NCBI RefSeq assembly: GCF_004916975.1
Contig: NZ_STGQ01000001.1
Span: 1,326,993 to 1,390,992, forward strand
Length of the DNA: 64,000 nucleotides
Direction of reading: 5' to 3'
Source: Paenibacillus dokdonensis
GTDB lineage: Bacteria; Bacillota; Bacilli; Paenibacillales; Paenibacillaceae
The notes beneath the pieces were generated by a model that worked only from the letters and a program-made list of their open reading frames with translations, ran no database searches and was not told the origin of the DNA. Below are positions 25,998-34,222 of the stretch, piece after piece. Every line of letters begins with the position of its first letter. Position 1 is the first letter of the stretch. A program made the position numbers and the translations under genes.

Positions 25998-26377
25998 GCG
26001 AACGTTTGACCATCGGGCAGCTGTATCCCTCCAAGATCCACCCGGCAGCTCAGAATGCAGCCCAGCGGAGTTCGCAGCAGGAATCATCACAAACTTCTTT
26101 TAACCAGATTTTTAAGGATGAGCTGCTAAAGTTCAGCAATCATGCAGCCAAGAGGCTCGAACAAAGAGGCATTGAACTAAAGGGCGAACAGTTAGCCCGG
26201 ATCCAGAGTGCAGTTGAGAAAGCTGCTGCCAAAGGAAGCAAAGAGTCGCTGATCTTAATGAAGGATATGGCGTTGATCGTAAATGTGGCAAACCGTACAG
26301 TTGTGACGGCGATGGATGGAAATTCCATGAAGGATAATGTATTTACTCAAATTGATAGCGCGGTTGTCATTTCTTGA
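25994..26377 (+). CDS. Flagellar operon protein of the TIGR02530 type
   Basis: A 127-residue protein that fits the small family found between flgD and flgE in Firmicutes flagellar operons. The conserved stretch is FNQIFKDELLKFSNHAAKRLEQRGIEL, followed by a helical region and a C-terminal TVVTAMDGNSMKDNVFTQIDSAVVI. No biochemical role is established that I can name; its place suggests a hook assembly factor. It overlaps flgD by 4 bases. Confidence 0.8.
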   Translation: MSERLTIGQLYPSKIHPAAQNAAQRSSQQESSQTSFNQIFKDELLKFSNHAAKRLEQRGIELKGEQLARIQSAVEKAAAKGSKESLILMKDMALIVNVANRTVVTAMDGNSMKDNVFTQIDSAVVIS

Positions 26378-26378
26378 C

Positions 26379-26431
26379 CTGGCTGGCCCGACAGGAGAGC
26401 CAGTGGACTGCTGATCGACAGATGCGGTCCA
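26379..26431 (+). repeat. Two tandem RNA hairpins before the hook gene
   Basis: CTGGCT (26379-26384) pairs with AGCCAG (26398-26403), and TGGACTGC (26404-26411) pairs with GCGGTCCA (26424-26431) with one G-T pair. Neither is followed by a T tract, so they look like processing or stability elements rather than terminators. Confidence 0.55.
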
Positions 26432-26456
26432 TGACCTATAGAGGAGGATATAATCA

Positions 26457-27275
26457 ATGTTAAGATCCATGTATTCAGGCGTTTCGGGTATGCGCGGTTT
26501 TCAGACCAAGCTTGACGTTATTGGCAATAACATCGCAAACGTGAATACAACCGGTTTTAAATCCGGGCGTGTAATGTTCAAGGACGTGATGAGTCAGACG
26601 GTTTCAGGAGTTACTGCACCCAATGGTACCGAACAAGGCGGTGTGAATTCCAAGCAAATTGGTCTTGGCGTTTCGGTTGGATCAATCGATACGGTACATC
26701 TCGGAGGAAGTGCGTTGACAACCAATAACCCGACGGATGTTCGGATTGATGGAGACGGCTTCTTTCTGGTGAAGCTGAACGATGCACAGGAAACACCCTT
26801 TCTGACCCGTGCCGGTGATTTTCATGTCGATGCTGCCAAAAATCTCTTAACCTCAGATGGCTTCTATGTATGTGATTCCGGCGGAGAACCGATCACGCTT
26901 GAAGAAGATACAACATCATTCTCTATTTCACAGGACGGATCCATTGTACAGAAGAAGGCCGATGGTTCAACTGATAATGCAGTGAAGCTGGGTATTGGTA
27001 AAGTAATCAATCCGGAAGGTCTTGAGAAAATCGGCGGAAGTCTGTACCGCATGACTATCAACGCCAATCCAGACGGAGCGCTTGATGCTACAACAGCGAA
27101 CAATGCCGAAGATGGAACAGGCGCTATTGTTTCCGGCCAGCTCGAAATGTCTAATGTTGACTTGACGGGCGAATTTACGGAAATGATCGTTGCCCAGCGC
27201 GGGTTCCAGGCTAACTCGCGTATCATCACCACTTCTGATGAAGTACTTCAGGAGATTGTAAATCTGAAGCGTTAA
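26457..27275 (+). CDS. flgE: Flagellar hook protein FlgE (short Bacillus type, also called FlgG)
   Basis: A 272-residue hook-basal body protein. It opens MLRSMYSGVSGMRGFQTKLDVIGNNIANVNTTGFKSGR-like (positions 1-38), has the FLV-type core (RIDGDGFFLVKL, FLTRAGDFHVDAAKNLLTSDG) and the C-terminal VDLTGEFTEMIVAQRGFQANSRIITTSDE block. The length matches the B. subtilis hook protein, so hook rather than distal rod is the likely role; some annotations call it FlgG. GAGGAGG precedes it. Stable hairpins flank it on both sides. Confidence 0.9.
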   Translation: MLRSMYSGVSGMRGFQTKLDVIGNNIANVNTTGFKSGRVMFKDVMSQTVSGVTAPNGTEQGGVNSKQIGLGVSVGSIDTVHLGGSALTTNNPTDVRIDGDGFFLVKLNDAQETPFLTRAGDFHVDAAKNLLTSDGFYVCDSGGEPITLEEDTTSFSISQDGSIVQKKADGSTDNAVKLGIGKVINPEGLEKIGGSLYRMTINANPDGALDATTANNAEDGTGAIVSGQLEMSNVDLTGEFTEMIVAQRGFQANSRIITTSDEVLQEIVNLKR

Positions 27276-27288
27276 TAGATTGAACTCG

Positions 27289-27310
27289 CGGGAGAGGCCT
27301 GCCTCTCCCG
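27289..27310 (+). repeat. Perfect hairpin after the hook gene
   Basis: CGGGAGAGGC (27289-27298) and GCCTCTCCCG (27301-27310) form a 10-base perfect inverted repeat around CT. No T tract follows. The 3' arm can alternatively pair with GGAGGC (27321-27326), which contains the ribosome site of swrD. Confidence 0.65.
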
Positions 27311-27331
27311 AATTTCCATAGGAGGCCTGCT

Positions 27332-27556
27332 ATGATTTCTGTTACCCGGTTAAACGGTTCACCATTATGGCTGAACGCTCTGCTTATCGAAACAGTGGAA
27401 GAAACGCCAGACACATATATTACATTGGTCACGGGCAAACGCATGATTGTTTTGGAGAAAGCAGCTGAGGTCATTTCCTTGGTGAAACAATACAATCAGG
27501 AAATCGGCGTTCACAATTCTACAATCAAAGTGCAACAATTGGAGGAAAACTCATGA
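27332..27556 (+). CDS. swrD: Flagellar protein SwrD (FlbD family)
   Basis: A 74-residue protein of the FlbD/SwrD (YlzI) family: ISVTRLNGSPLWLNALLIETVEETPDT is the family core, followed by a TLVTGKRMIVLE strand pair and a helix (AEVISLVKQYNQEIG). In B. subtilis SwrD raises stator torque for swarming. It lies between flgE and fliL exactly as there. AGGAGG precedes ATG 27332 and fliL overlaps its end by 4 bases. Confidence 0.9.
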   Translation: MISVTRLNGSPLWLNALLIETVEETPDTYITLVTGKRMIVLEKAAEVISLVKQYNQEIGVHNSTIKVQQLEENS

Positions 27557-28020
27557 AAAAAATGCTGCCTTGGCTGATAACTATACTTCTGGCTATTACA
27601 CTAATCGTAGTTGCAGTGGTTTTGCTTACGCCTCAGCTGCTCGGAAAAGACAACAGCAATCCGAACACTGCGGCCCAGGCGATCGAGGTTCAAAAATTAT
27701 CGGCGGATGAACTTGTGGAAATGACGTCTGAAATTACGGATATCAAGACCAATCTTGCAGATCAGGATTATATCGTATTGATGAATTTTGCGTTCCAATT
27801 GAACGATAAGAAGTCCAAAGAAGAATTCGACAAGATCAAGGAGTTCAAAATCAAACCGATTATTATCAAAACGCTTGCCGATACCAAGCCGGATGAGCTC
27901 AGAGGCTCAGGCGGCAAGGACCAATTAAGCGCAAAATTGATCAATTTGATCAATAAAACTCTGACTGAAGGAAAACTGACTCAAATCGAAATAACAAATT
28001 ATATTTTAACATCGCTCTAA
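27553..28020 (+). CDS. fliL: Flagellar basal body-associated protein FliL
   Basis: A 155-residue single-pass membrane protein: transmembrane helix at about residues 5-27 (LPWLITILLAITLIVVAVVLL), then a stomatin-like extracellular domain ending in ITNYILTSL. It surrounds and supports the stator units. The start overlaps the swrD stop (ATGA). Confidence 0.9.
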   Translation: MKKMLPWLITILLAITLIVVAVVLLTPQLLGKDNSNPNTAAQAIEVQKLSADELVEMTSEITDIKTNLADQDYIVLMNFAFQLNDKKSKEEFDKIKEFKIKPIIIKTLADTKPDELRGSGGKDQLSAKLINLINKTLTEGKLTQIEITNYILTSL

Positions 28021-28080
28021 AATAAGGATTTCTGCAAAAAACTTGTGAACCCAATACAATCCTTTAAGGGGGTGAGATGA

Positions 28081-29079
28081 TTGGTTGAAGTATTATCGCA
28101 AAATGAGATCGATGCCCTACTGGCCGCGCTTTCGTCTGGTGAAATGGATGCGGAGGAACTGAAGAAAGAGGATACTCAGAAAAAAGTCCGCTCCTATGAC
28201 TTTAAACGTGCGGTCCGTTTTTCAAAGGATCATATCCGCAGCTTAACCCGTATTCACGAGAATTTTGCACGGTATTTGACGACGTATTTCTCTGCGCAGC
28301 TCAGGACCTTTGTGCAAATCAGCGTGGTTCAGGTTGAACAGCTTCCATATGATGAATTTATACGATCCATTCCCAAAATGACGATCCTTAACATTTTCGA
28401 AGCTGAGCCTTTAAAAGGAAGAATGGTGCTGGAAGTCCACCCCAACGTAGCATATGCCATGCTGGATCGTCTGTTGGGAGGCATGGGCAATGCTCCTGCG
28501 AAGATCAATACGCTTACCGAAATCGAGACGACTATTATAGAGCGGATTTTCAGCCGTGCTTTCGAGAGTCTCGCAGATGCATGGAAGACGGTTTTGGATA
28601 TCTCGCCTCGATTAGAAGCAATGGAAACGAATCCGCAGTTTATGCAGATCGTATCACCCAATGAAACGATTGCGCTCATATCACTGAGTACAAAAATTGG
28701 GGACACCACCGGAATGATCAATCTTTGTATACCGCATGTTGTGCTGGAGCCGATCATGTCCAAGCTGTCAACACACCAGTGGTTCGTGTCAGAAAAGAAA
28801 TCCAGTGTGCCAGAGGAAGCTGAATCTTTGAAATACCGGATCAGCCAGGCAAAGTTAGACATTATCGCTGAGCTTGGGGATTCGAAAATTTCCATCTCTG
28901 AATTTTTGGGTCTGGCTGTAGGAGATGTGATCAGCCTCAATAAAACAGTAGATAACGGGCTGTCGATCAAGGTAGGAGACCACCTCAAATTCATTGGAAG
29001 TCCAGGCACGCTCAAAGATCGGGTGGCTGTTCAAATCGACGAGATTGTCAGTGAAGGAGTTGAGGAATTTGACGAGTAA
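28081..29079 (+). CDS. fliM: Flagellar motor switch protein FliM
   Basis: A 332-residue C-ring protein. The N-terminal LSQNEIDALLAAL is the CheY-phosphate binding motif. The middle CheC-like domain follows (YDFKRAVRFSKDHIRSLTRIHENFARYLTTYFSAQLR spans about residues 38-74), and the C-terminal FliN-like domain ends it. TTG 28081 follows GGGGGTGAG. fliY overlaps its end by 11 bases. Confidence 0.97.
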   Translation: MVEVLSQNEIDALLAALSSGEMDAEELKKEDTQKKVRSYDFKRAVRFSKDHIRSLTRIHENFARYLTTYFSAQLRTFVQISVVQVEQLPYDEFIRSIPKMTILNIFEAEPLKGRMVLEVHPNVAYAMLDRLLGGMGNAPAKINTLTEIETTIIERIFSRAFESLADAWKTVLDISPRLEAMETNPQFMQIVSPNETIALISLSTKIGDTTGMINLCIPHVVLEPIMSKLSTHQWFVSEKKSSVPEEAESLKYRISQAKLDIIAELGDSKISISEFLGLAVGDVISLNKTVDNGLSIKVGDHLKFIGSPGTLKDRVAVQIDEIVSEGVEEFDE

Positions 29080-30301
29080 CGATTATTTATCACAAGAGGA
29101 AATTGATGCTCTGCTAAAACAGTCCGAGGCGGGGGCCAGCACCACAAGCGGATCGACAGTTGACGACTATTTGACTCCTTTGGAGCAGGATGCTCTGGGC
29201 GAGATCGGAAATATCACATTCGGAAGCGCAGCTACGGCTCTATCTACATTACTGGGCAAGAAAGTGGAGATTACTACTCCGAAAGTTTCGATCATTACAC
29301 GCCAACAGTTCGAATCCGAATTTCCCAAGCCCCATGTGGCTGTTCATGTCACGTATGTAGACGGCTTCGAAGGCATCAATTCGCTCGTTATCAAGACGCG
29401 TGACGCACAGGTGATCGCAGACCTGATGCTGGGCGGAGAAGGCAATCCAGAAGATCAGGAGCTGAATGAAATCCATATCAGCGCTGTGCAGGAAGCGATG
29501 AACCAGATGATGGGATCATCTGCCACTTCCATGTCTACGATCTTTAACCGGTTTGTGAATATCTCACCCCCTGGAATCGATATCCTGGACATGGTCAGCG
29601 GTGATGGAGTCAACAGTCTTCCGGATCAGCAAACGCTCATCAAAATTTCTTTCCGGCTGACGATCGGGACTTTGATTGATTCTACCATCATGCAGCTGCT
29701 ACCTATCCAGTTTGCCAAGGATATGGTAAACATGCTGATTCACGGGACTGAACCGGTGGAACAAAGTGCTCAAGAGACTGCAGCAGCTCAGTCGCCTGAA
29801 ATGCCGGCAGCGGCTGCACAGCCAGCACCGGTACAACAGCAGCCGACATCGCCAAATCAGCAGCCGCAGGCTTTTCCTGCAGGGTATGGAGCCCCGGGAG
29901 ATATGCCGGCCTATGATCCGAACCAGCAAATGCCGCCTTATGGCATGCCACAGCATTACGGAACACCGCATAACCGCAACGTGAATGTACAGCCTGTGCA
30001 GTTCTCAAATTTGCAATCAGGGACATTCGGGTCAGTCGATCAAAATAATTTAAACTTATTGATGGACATTCCTCTTAAAGTCACCGTAGAATTAGGAAGG
30101 ACCCAAAAGCAAATTAAGGATATCTTGGAAATGTCTCAAGGTTCCATTATCGAACTGGACAAGCTTGCTGGCGAGCCGGTGGATATTCTCGTCAACAACA
30201 AACTAATCGCCAAAGGCGAGGTTGTTGTTATCGATGAGAACTTTGGTGTACGAGTCACAGACATTCTCAGCCAATGGGACCGAATACAAAAATTACAATA
30301 A
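29069..30301 (+). CDS. fliY: Flagellar motor switch phosphatase FliY
   Basis: About 410 residues. TTG 29069 lies 9 bases after AAGGAG inside the end of fliM. The N-terminus repeats the CheY-binding motif (YLSQEEIDALL). The CheC-like phosphatase part has both Glu/Asn active-site helices (ALGEIGNITFGSAATALS and ISAVQEAMNQMMGSSATSMS). A Pro/Gln-rich linker covers about residues 230-320. The C-terminal FliN domain (PLKVTVELGRTQKQIKDIL) completes it. FliY dephosphorylates CheY-P at the switch and builds the C ring. Confidence 0.96.
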   Translation: MTSNDYLSQEEIDALLKQSEAGASTTSGSTVDDYLTPLEQDALGEIGNITFGSAATALSTLLGKKVEITTPKVSIITRQQFESEFPKPHVAVHVTYVDGFEGINSLVIKTRDAQVIADLMLGGEGNPEDQELNEIHISAVQEAMNQMMGSSATSMSTIFNRFVNISPPGIDILDMVSGDGVNSLPDQQTLIKISFRLTIGTLIDSTIMQLLPIQFAKDMVNMLIHGTEPVEQSAQETAAAQSPEMPAAAAQPAPVQQQPTSPNQQPQAFPAGYGAPGDMPAYDPNQQMPPYGMPQHYGTPHNRNVNVQPVQFSNLQSGTFGSVDQNNLNLLMDIPLKVTVELGRTQKQIKDILEMSQGSIIELDKLAGEPVDILVNNKLIAKGEVVVIDENFGVRVTDILSQWDRIQKLQ

Positions 30302-30328
30302 GCAAAATTTAGGGAGGATTTTTAATCA

Positions 30329-30694
30329 ATGGCTAACCGTATACTTATCGTGGATGATGCAGCTTTTATGAGAATGATGATCCGTGATATTTTATCTAAG
30401 AATGGTTTTGAAGTCGTAGGAGAGGCTCAGGATGGTTCACAGGCAATCGAGAAATTCAAAGAGCTTCGCCCGGATCTGATCACGATGGATATCACTATGC
30501 CTGAAATGGACGGGATTGCCGCTCTGAAAGAGATTAAGAAACTTGATCCAAGCGCAAAGGTCATTATGTGTTCTGCGATGGGACAACAGGCTATGGTTAT
30601 CGATGCGATCCAGGCAGGCGCTAAGGACTTTATCGTGAAGCCGTTCCAAACGGACCGCGTTATCGAAGCAATTAACAAAACTCTGGGCATTTAG
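30329..30694 (+). CDS. cheY: Chemotaxis response regulator CheY
   Basis: A single 121-residue receiver domain. The acidic pocket is VDD at 8-10, the phosphorylated aspartate is Asp54 (TMDITMPEMDG), the switch Ser is in MCSAMGQ and the conserved Lys in FIVKPF. CheA phosphorylates it; CheY-P binds FliM and FliY. AGGGAGG lies upstream of ATG 30329. All catalytic residues are present. Confidence 0.97.
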   Translation: MANRILIVDDAAFMRMMIRDILSKNGFEVVGEAQDGSQAIEKFKELRPDLITMDITMPEMDGIAALKEIKKLDPSAKVIMCSAMGQQAMVIDAIQAGAKDFIVKPFQTDRVIEAINKTLGI

Positions 30695-30701
30695 GCTTCC
30701 T

Positions 30702-31238
30702 ATGATAATTGCCGACGGGGAAACGATTAATAGCCCGGGAAATTATTCCTTGTATCTGGTTTATGTCACTGTAGTTCTAGCCGTCATTGTTGCTCTGATC
30801 ATTCTTTTAATCCGTTTTCTGGGCAAGAAAAACAAAACGTGGTTTACCAGTCGTGCTGTTCGGACCTTGGGTGCTGTTGGACTCGGTCCGAACAAATCCC
30901 TTCAAGTCATAGAAATCGGCAGCAGCCTGTATCTGGTCGGTGTAGGGGAAGACATTCGTCTTGTGGATAAGATTACGGATCAGGATGAAGTCAGAATTAT
31001 CATGGAGGCTTTTGAGCAGGAAGCGAACGCCCAGTCGGGTGCTTTCTCGCCTTTACTTGAGAAGCTGGCTTCCAAACTGCGTAAACAAGGTCCGGTATCG
31101 GAGGATATTGAACTGGAGGATACATCATCATTTCACGAGGTCTTCGATGAGAAGCTGCGTAAAATGTCGAACCGCAAGGAAAAGATGGAGGAGCTTCTTC
31201 GCGAAGATAATACTACAGATCGGTTGAGGGATCCATGA
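30702..31238 (+). CDS. fliO: Flagellar export protein FliO (FliZ)
   Basis: A 178-residue membrane protein: one transmembrane helix (LVYVTVVLAVIVALIILLIRFLG, about 19-41), then a small beta domain (LGAVGLGPNKSLQVIEIGSSLYLVGVGEDIRLV) typical of FliO/FliZ, and a charged C-terminal helix. It helps to assemble FliP. The start has no clear Shine-Dalgarno and lies 8 bases after the cheY stop, so coupling is likely. fliP overlaps its end by 4 bases. Confidence 0.88.
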   Translation: MIIADGETINSPGNYSLYLVYVTVVLAVIVALIILLIRFLGKKNKTWFTSRAVRTLGAVGLGPNKSLQVIEIGSSLYLVGVGEDIRLVDKITDQDEVRIIMEAFEQEANAQSGAFSPLLEKLASKLRKQGPVSEDIELEDTSSFHEVFDEKLRKMSNRKEKMEELLREDNTTDRLRDP

Positions 31239-31987
31239 AAAAGAAGGTTTTGCTAGCTTGCATCGTATTATCGGTTATTAGTTTGCTTGCAATAACAGCA
31301 GCTTTTGCTGATCCCATTCCCAATATTGATATCAAGGTGGGCGATTCAGGAGGCAAACCGAGCACCAGCTCATTATCGATTTTGCTCCTGGTTACTGTCA
31401 TCAGCATCGCGCCGGCGCTGCTGGTGCTGATGACAAGCTTCACCCGGATCGTGGTTGTTCTGGGATTCGTGAGAACATCGCTAGGAACACAGCAGATGCC
31501 ACCCAATCAGGTGCTGATCGGTTTAGCCCTGTTTCTGACTCTTTTTGTGATGACACCAACGTTTTCATCGATTAATGATGTTGCCTTGCAGCCCTATCTA
31601 AAGGGTGAAATAACACAGACACAAGCTCTGGACAAAGCGGCAGAGCCGATGAAAAAGTTCATGTTTTCGCAAACTCGAGAAAAAGATCTGCTGCTATTTA
31701 TGAAATACACGAAGACGGAAAAGCCAAAAACCTACAAAGATATTCCGCTGACTGTCATGGTGCCTGCTTTTGCGATCAGCGAGCTGAAGACGGCGTTTCA
31801 AATGGGTTTCATGATATTCATACCTTTTCTCATTATAGATATTGTCGTCGCCAGTACACTGATGGCCATGGGGATGATGATGCTTCCTCCGGTCATGATT
31901 TCGCTGCCTTTTAAAATTCTGCTGTTTGTGCTTGTCGATGGATGGTATCTGATCGTCAAATCACTGCTGATGAGTTTTAATACATGA
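31235..31987 (+). CDS. fliP: Flagellar export gate protein FliP
   Basis: A 250-residue polytopic membrane protein with a cleavable-type N-terminal signal sequence (KKVLLACIVLSVISLLAITAAFA). Conserved blocks: LMTSFTRIVVVLGFVRTSLGTQQMPPNQVLIGLALFLT (about residues 66-103), then VPAFAISELKTAFQMGF and DIVVASTLMAMGMMMLPPV. With FliQ and FliR it forms the export channel. Confidence 0.97.
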   Translation: MKKKVLLACIVLSVISLLAITAAFADPIPNIDIKVGDSGGKPSTSSLSILLLVTVISIAPALLVLMTSFTRIVVVLGFVRTSLGTQQMPPNQVLIGLALFLTLFVMTPTFSSINDVALQPYLKGEITQTQALDKAAEPMKKFMFSQTREKDLLLFMKYTKTEKPKTYKDIPLTVMVPAFAISELKTAFQMGFMIFIPFLIIDIVVASTLMAMGMMMLPPVMISLPFKILLFVLVDGWYLIVKSLLMSFNT

Positions 31988-32015
31988 CGTATGATGAAGG
32001 CGAAGGAGGCCGGCC

Positions 32016-32285
32016 ATGAATTCTGATTTTATTATCGGACTCGCGGGACAGGCAGTTTATACCGTGCTGAAGGTCAGTGCACCCATGCTGCTGCTCGGTC
32101 TGATTGTAGGTCTGATCGTGAGTATTTTTCAGGCCACAACACAGATCCAGGAACAGACCTTGGCATTCATTCCGAAAATTGTGGCGGTACTGCTGGCAAT
32201 TTTGCTGTTTGGTCCTTGGATATTGACGACATTGGTGGATTTCACCTTTAATATTTTTGATAATCTATACAAATATATCGGGTAG
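32016..32285 (+). CDS. fliQ: Flagellar export gate protein FliQ
   Basis: An 89-residue protein with two transmembrane hairpin helices (LKVSAPMLLLGLIVGLIVSIFQA and IPKIVAVLLAILLFGPWIL). TQIQEQTLAFIPK is the family signature. It lies between fliP and fliR. Confidence 0.96.
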   Translation: MNSDFIIGLAGQAVYTVLKVSAPMLLLGLIVGLIVSIFQATTQIQEQTLAFIPKIVAVLLAILLFGPWILTTLVDFTFNIFDNLYKYIG

Positions 32286-32297
32286 GCGGAACTGTCT

Positions 32298-33086
32298 ATG
32301 AACATGTTGCTGGAAAGCCTGCCGGTCTTTATGCTTATTTTTTGTCGAATTACCTCTTTTTTTGTTGTAGCACCTGTGCTCTCCTCTAAAGGAGTACCGA
32401 ATATCTTTAAGATCGGCATGTGCTTTTTTCTTTCGGTACTTGTGTTTCTGACCAATGGGGTGCATCAGCAGCTTCCGGCTGACCTGACATACATTCTCTT
32501 GATTATTCGGGAAGTTCTTATCGGTCTGTTGTTGGGCTTTGTAGCTTATCTGCTGTTTATGGTCATTCAAACGGCTGGAGCTTTTATGGATATTCAAATT
32601 GGTTTTGGCATAGCGAATGTCATTGACCCGATGACCGGTGCATCTTCGCCGGTGCTGGGTAACTTCAAGTATATGTTTGCCGTGCTGCTTTTTCTAACGA
32701 TGAATGGACATCATTACTTGCTGGATGGCATTATACGAAGCTATGACTGGGTGCCTTTATCCAATGATTTTTTCATTAAACTTTATAATGGAAGCATTTC
32801 AGAGTTTTTAGTGAAAACATTCGGCCAATCTTTTGTACTGGCCTTTCAAATGTCGGCACCGATTGTCACCGCGTTATTTCTTACGGATTTAGGTCTCGGG
32901 TTCCTTGCCCGCACAGCTCCGCAGTTTAACGTATTTGTGATCGGAATGCCGCTTAAAGTGATCGTAGGCTTGGTTGTACTGATGCTGCTCGTACCCACAT
33001 TTTCTTATATATTCGGAGATTTATTCAACATTATGTTTGAATCCATGCAGAAGCTGCTGGGGATTATGGGGCACAGGCCGACATAG
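32298..33086 (+). CDS. fliR: Flagellar export gate protein FliR
   Basis: A 262-residue polytopic membrane protein: LESLPVFMLIFCRITSFFVVAPV at the start, then MDIQIGFGIANVIDPMTG, FLTDLGLGFLARTAPQFNVFVIGMPLKV, as in the family. It completes the FliPQR channel. flhB follows after 20 bases. Confidence 0.96.
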   Translation: MNMLLESLPVFMLIFCRITSFFVVAPVLSSKGVPNIFKIGMCFFLSVLVFLTNGVHQQLPADLTYILLIIREVLIGLLLGFVAYLLFMVIQTAGAFMDIQIGFGIANVIDPMTGASSPVLGNFKYMFAVLLFLTMNGHHYLLDGIIRSYDWVPLSNDFFIKLYNGSISEFLVKTFGQSFVLAFQMSAPIVTALFLTDLGLGFLARTAPQFNVFVIGMPLKVIVGLVVLMLLVPTFSYIFGDLFNIMFESMQKLLGIMGHRPT

Positions 33087-33106
33087 CGGGATGGGGGACG
33101 ACAGGA

Positions 33107-34195
33107 GTGTCCTACAGGTATCCACTGGATTTACAGTTGTTTGCCGGTGAGAAAACAGAAAAAGCGACGCCCAAGAAGCGGCAGGATACCCGTAAAAAAG
33201 GACAAGTCGCCAAAAGTCAGGAACTTTCAGGTTCCGTCGTGCTGCTTGCCTCTTTTTTAAGCTTGTTGATGTTTGGCGGCTTTATAAAAGAACATTTGGT
33301 CGACATGTTTAAAGATGTGTTTGTTAATCGTCTGAACACAACCGTTTCCATTGGAAATGTGATGAACATGGCGATGCAGTATGTCATTCAGATTTTAATT
33401 CTGCTTGCACCACTATTTGCTACCACGGTCGTTATTGCCCTGGTCGCCAATGTGGCGCAGGTGGGCTTCATGCTGTCAGGGGAAACCATCAAGCCCAAGT
33501 TCAGCAAGCTGAACCCGATCAAAGGGTTTAAAAACATATTTTCGGTCAGATCCTTAGTAGAATTTTTGAAATCGATTTTCAAAATTACGATTATCGGACT
33601 GCTGGTTTACCAAACTTTATCAGGTGCCCTACCACAGATCGGCAAGCTCTCAGAAATGAATATTGAGAAAACCTTTCATTTCATAGCAAGCTTGACGATG
33701 AATCTGGGGCTCAAAATTGGAGCAGCGCTCTTCGTCATGGCAATTCTGGATTATCTATATCAACGCTTTGAATTTGAAAAGAGTATAAAGATGTCCAAGC
33801 AGGACATCAAGGATGAGTATAAAAAAATGGAGGGTGATCCGCTGATTAAAGGAAAGATCAGGGAACGCCAGCGCAGAATGGCCATGCAGCGCATGATGCA
33901 GGAGGTGCCTAAAGCGGATGTGGTTATCACGAACCCGACTCACTTCGCCGTGGCTCTGAAATATGATGGGTCGCAAATGGAAGCTCCGCAGATTGTGGCT
34001 AAGGGTCAGGATTTTGTAGCTCTGCGCATCAAAGAAATCGCCAAAGAAAACGGCGTAATTACAATGGAAAACAGACCTCTCGCCCGCGCCTTGTATCAGA
34101 GAGGGGAGATCGGGGATGCGATTCCCGCCGATCTGTTCCAGGCTGTGGCTGAAGTATTGGCATATGTATACAAGTTAAAAGGCAAGGTTAAATAA
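33107..34195 (+). CDS. flhB: Flagellar export switch protein FlhB
   Basis: A 362-residue protein with four transmembrane segments followed by a cytoplasmic domain. GEKTEKATPKKRQDTRKKGQ near the start and the autocleavage site Asn-Pro-Thr-His at 276-279 are both intact. Cleavage there lets FliK switch the export specificity from hook to filament. The start is GTG 33107. Confidence 0.97.
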   Translation: MSYRYPLDLQLFAGEKTEKATPKKRQDTRKKGQVAKSQELSGSVVLLASFLSLLMFGGFIKEHLVDMFKDVFVNRLNTTVSIGNVMNMAMQYVIQILILLAPLFATTVVIALVANVAQVGFMLSGETIKPKFSKLNPIKGFKNIFSVRSLVEFLKSIFKITIIGLLVYQTLSGALPQIGKLSEMNIEKTFHFIASLTMNLGLKIGAALFVMAILDYLYQRFEFEKSIKMSKQDIKDEYKKMEGDPLIKGKIRERQRRMAMQRMMQEVPKADVVITNPTHFAVALKYDGSQMEAPQIVAKGQDFVALRIKEIAKENGVITMENRPLARALYQRGEIGDAIPADLFQAVAEVLAYVYKLKGKVK

Positions 34196-34222
34196 CCCCT
34201 GGGATCGGAGGCAAAGAAGCCA

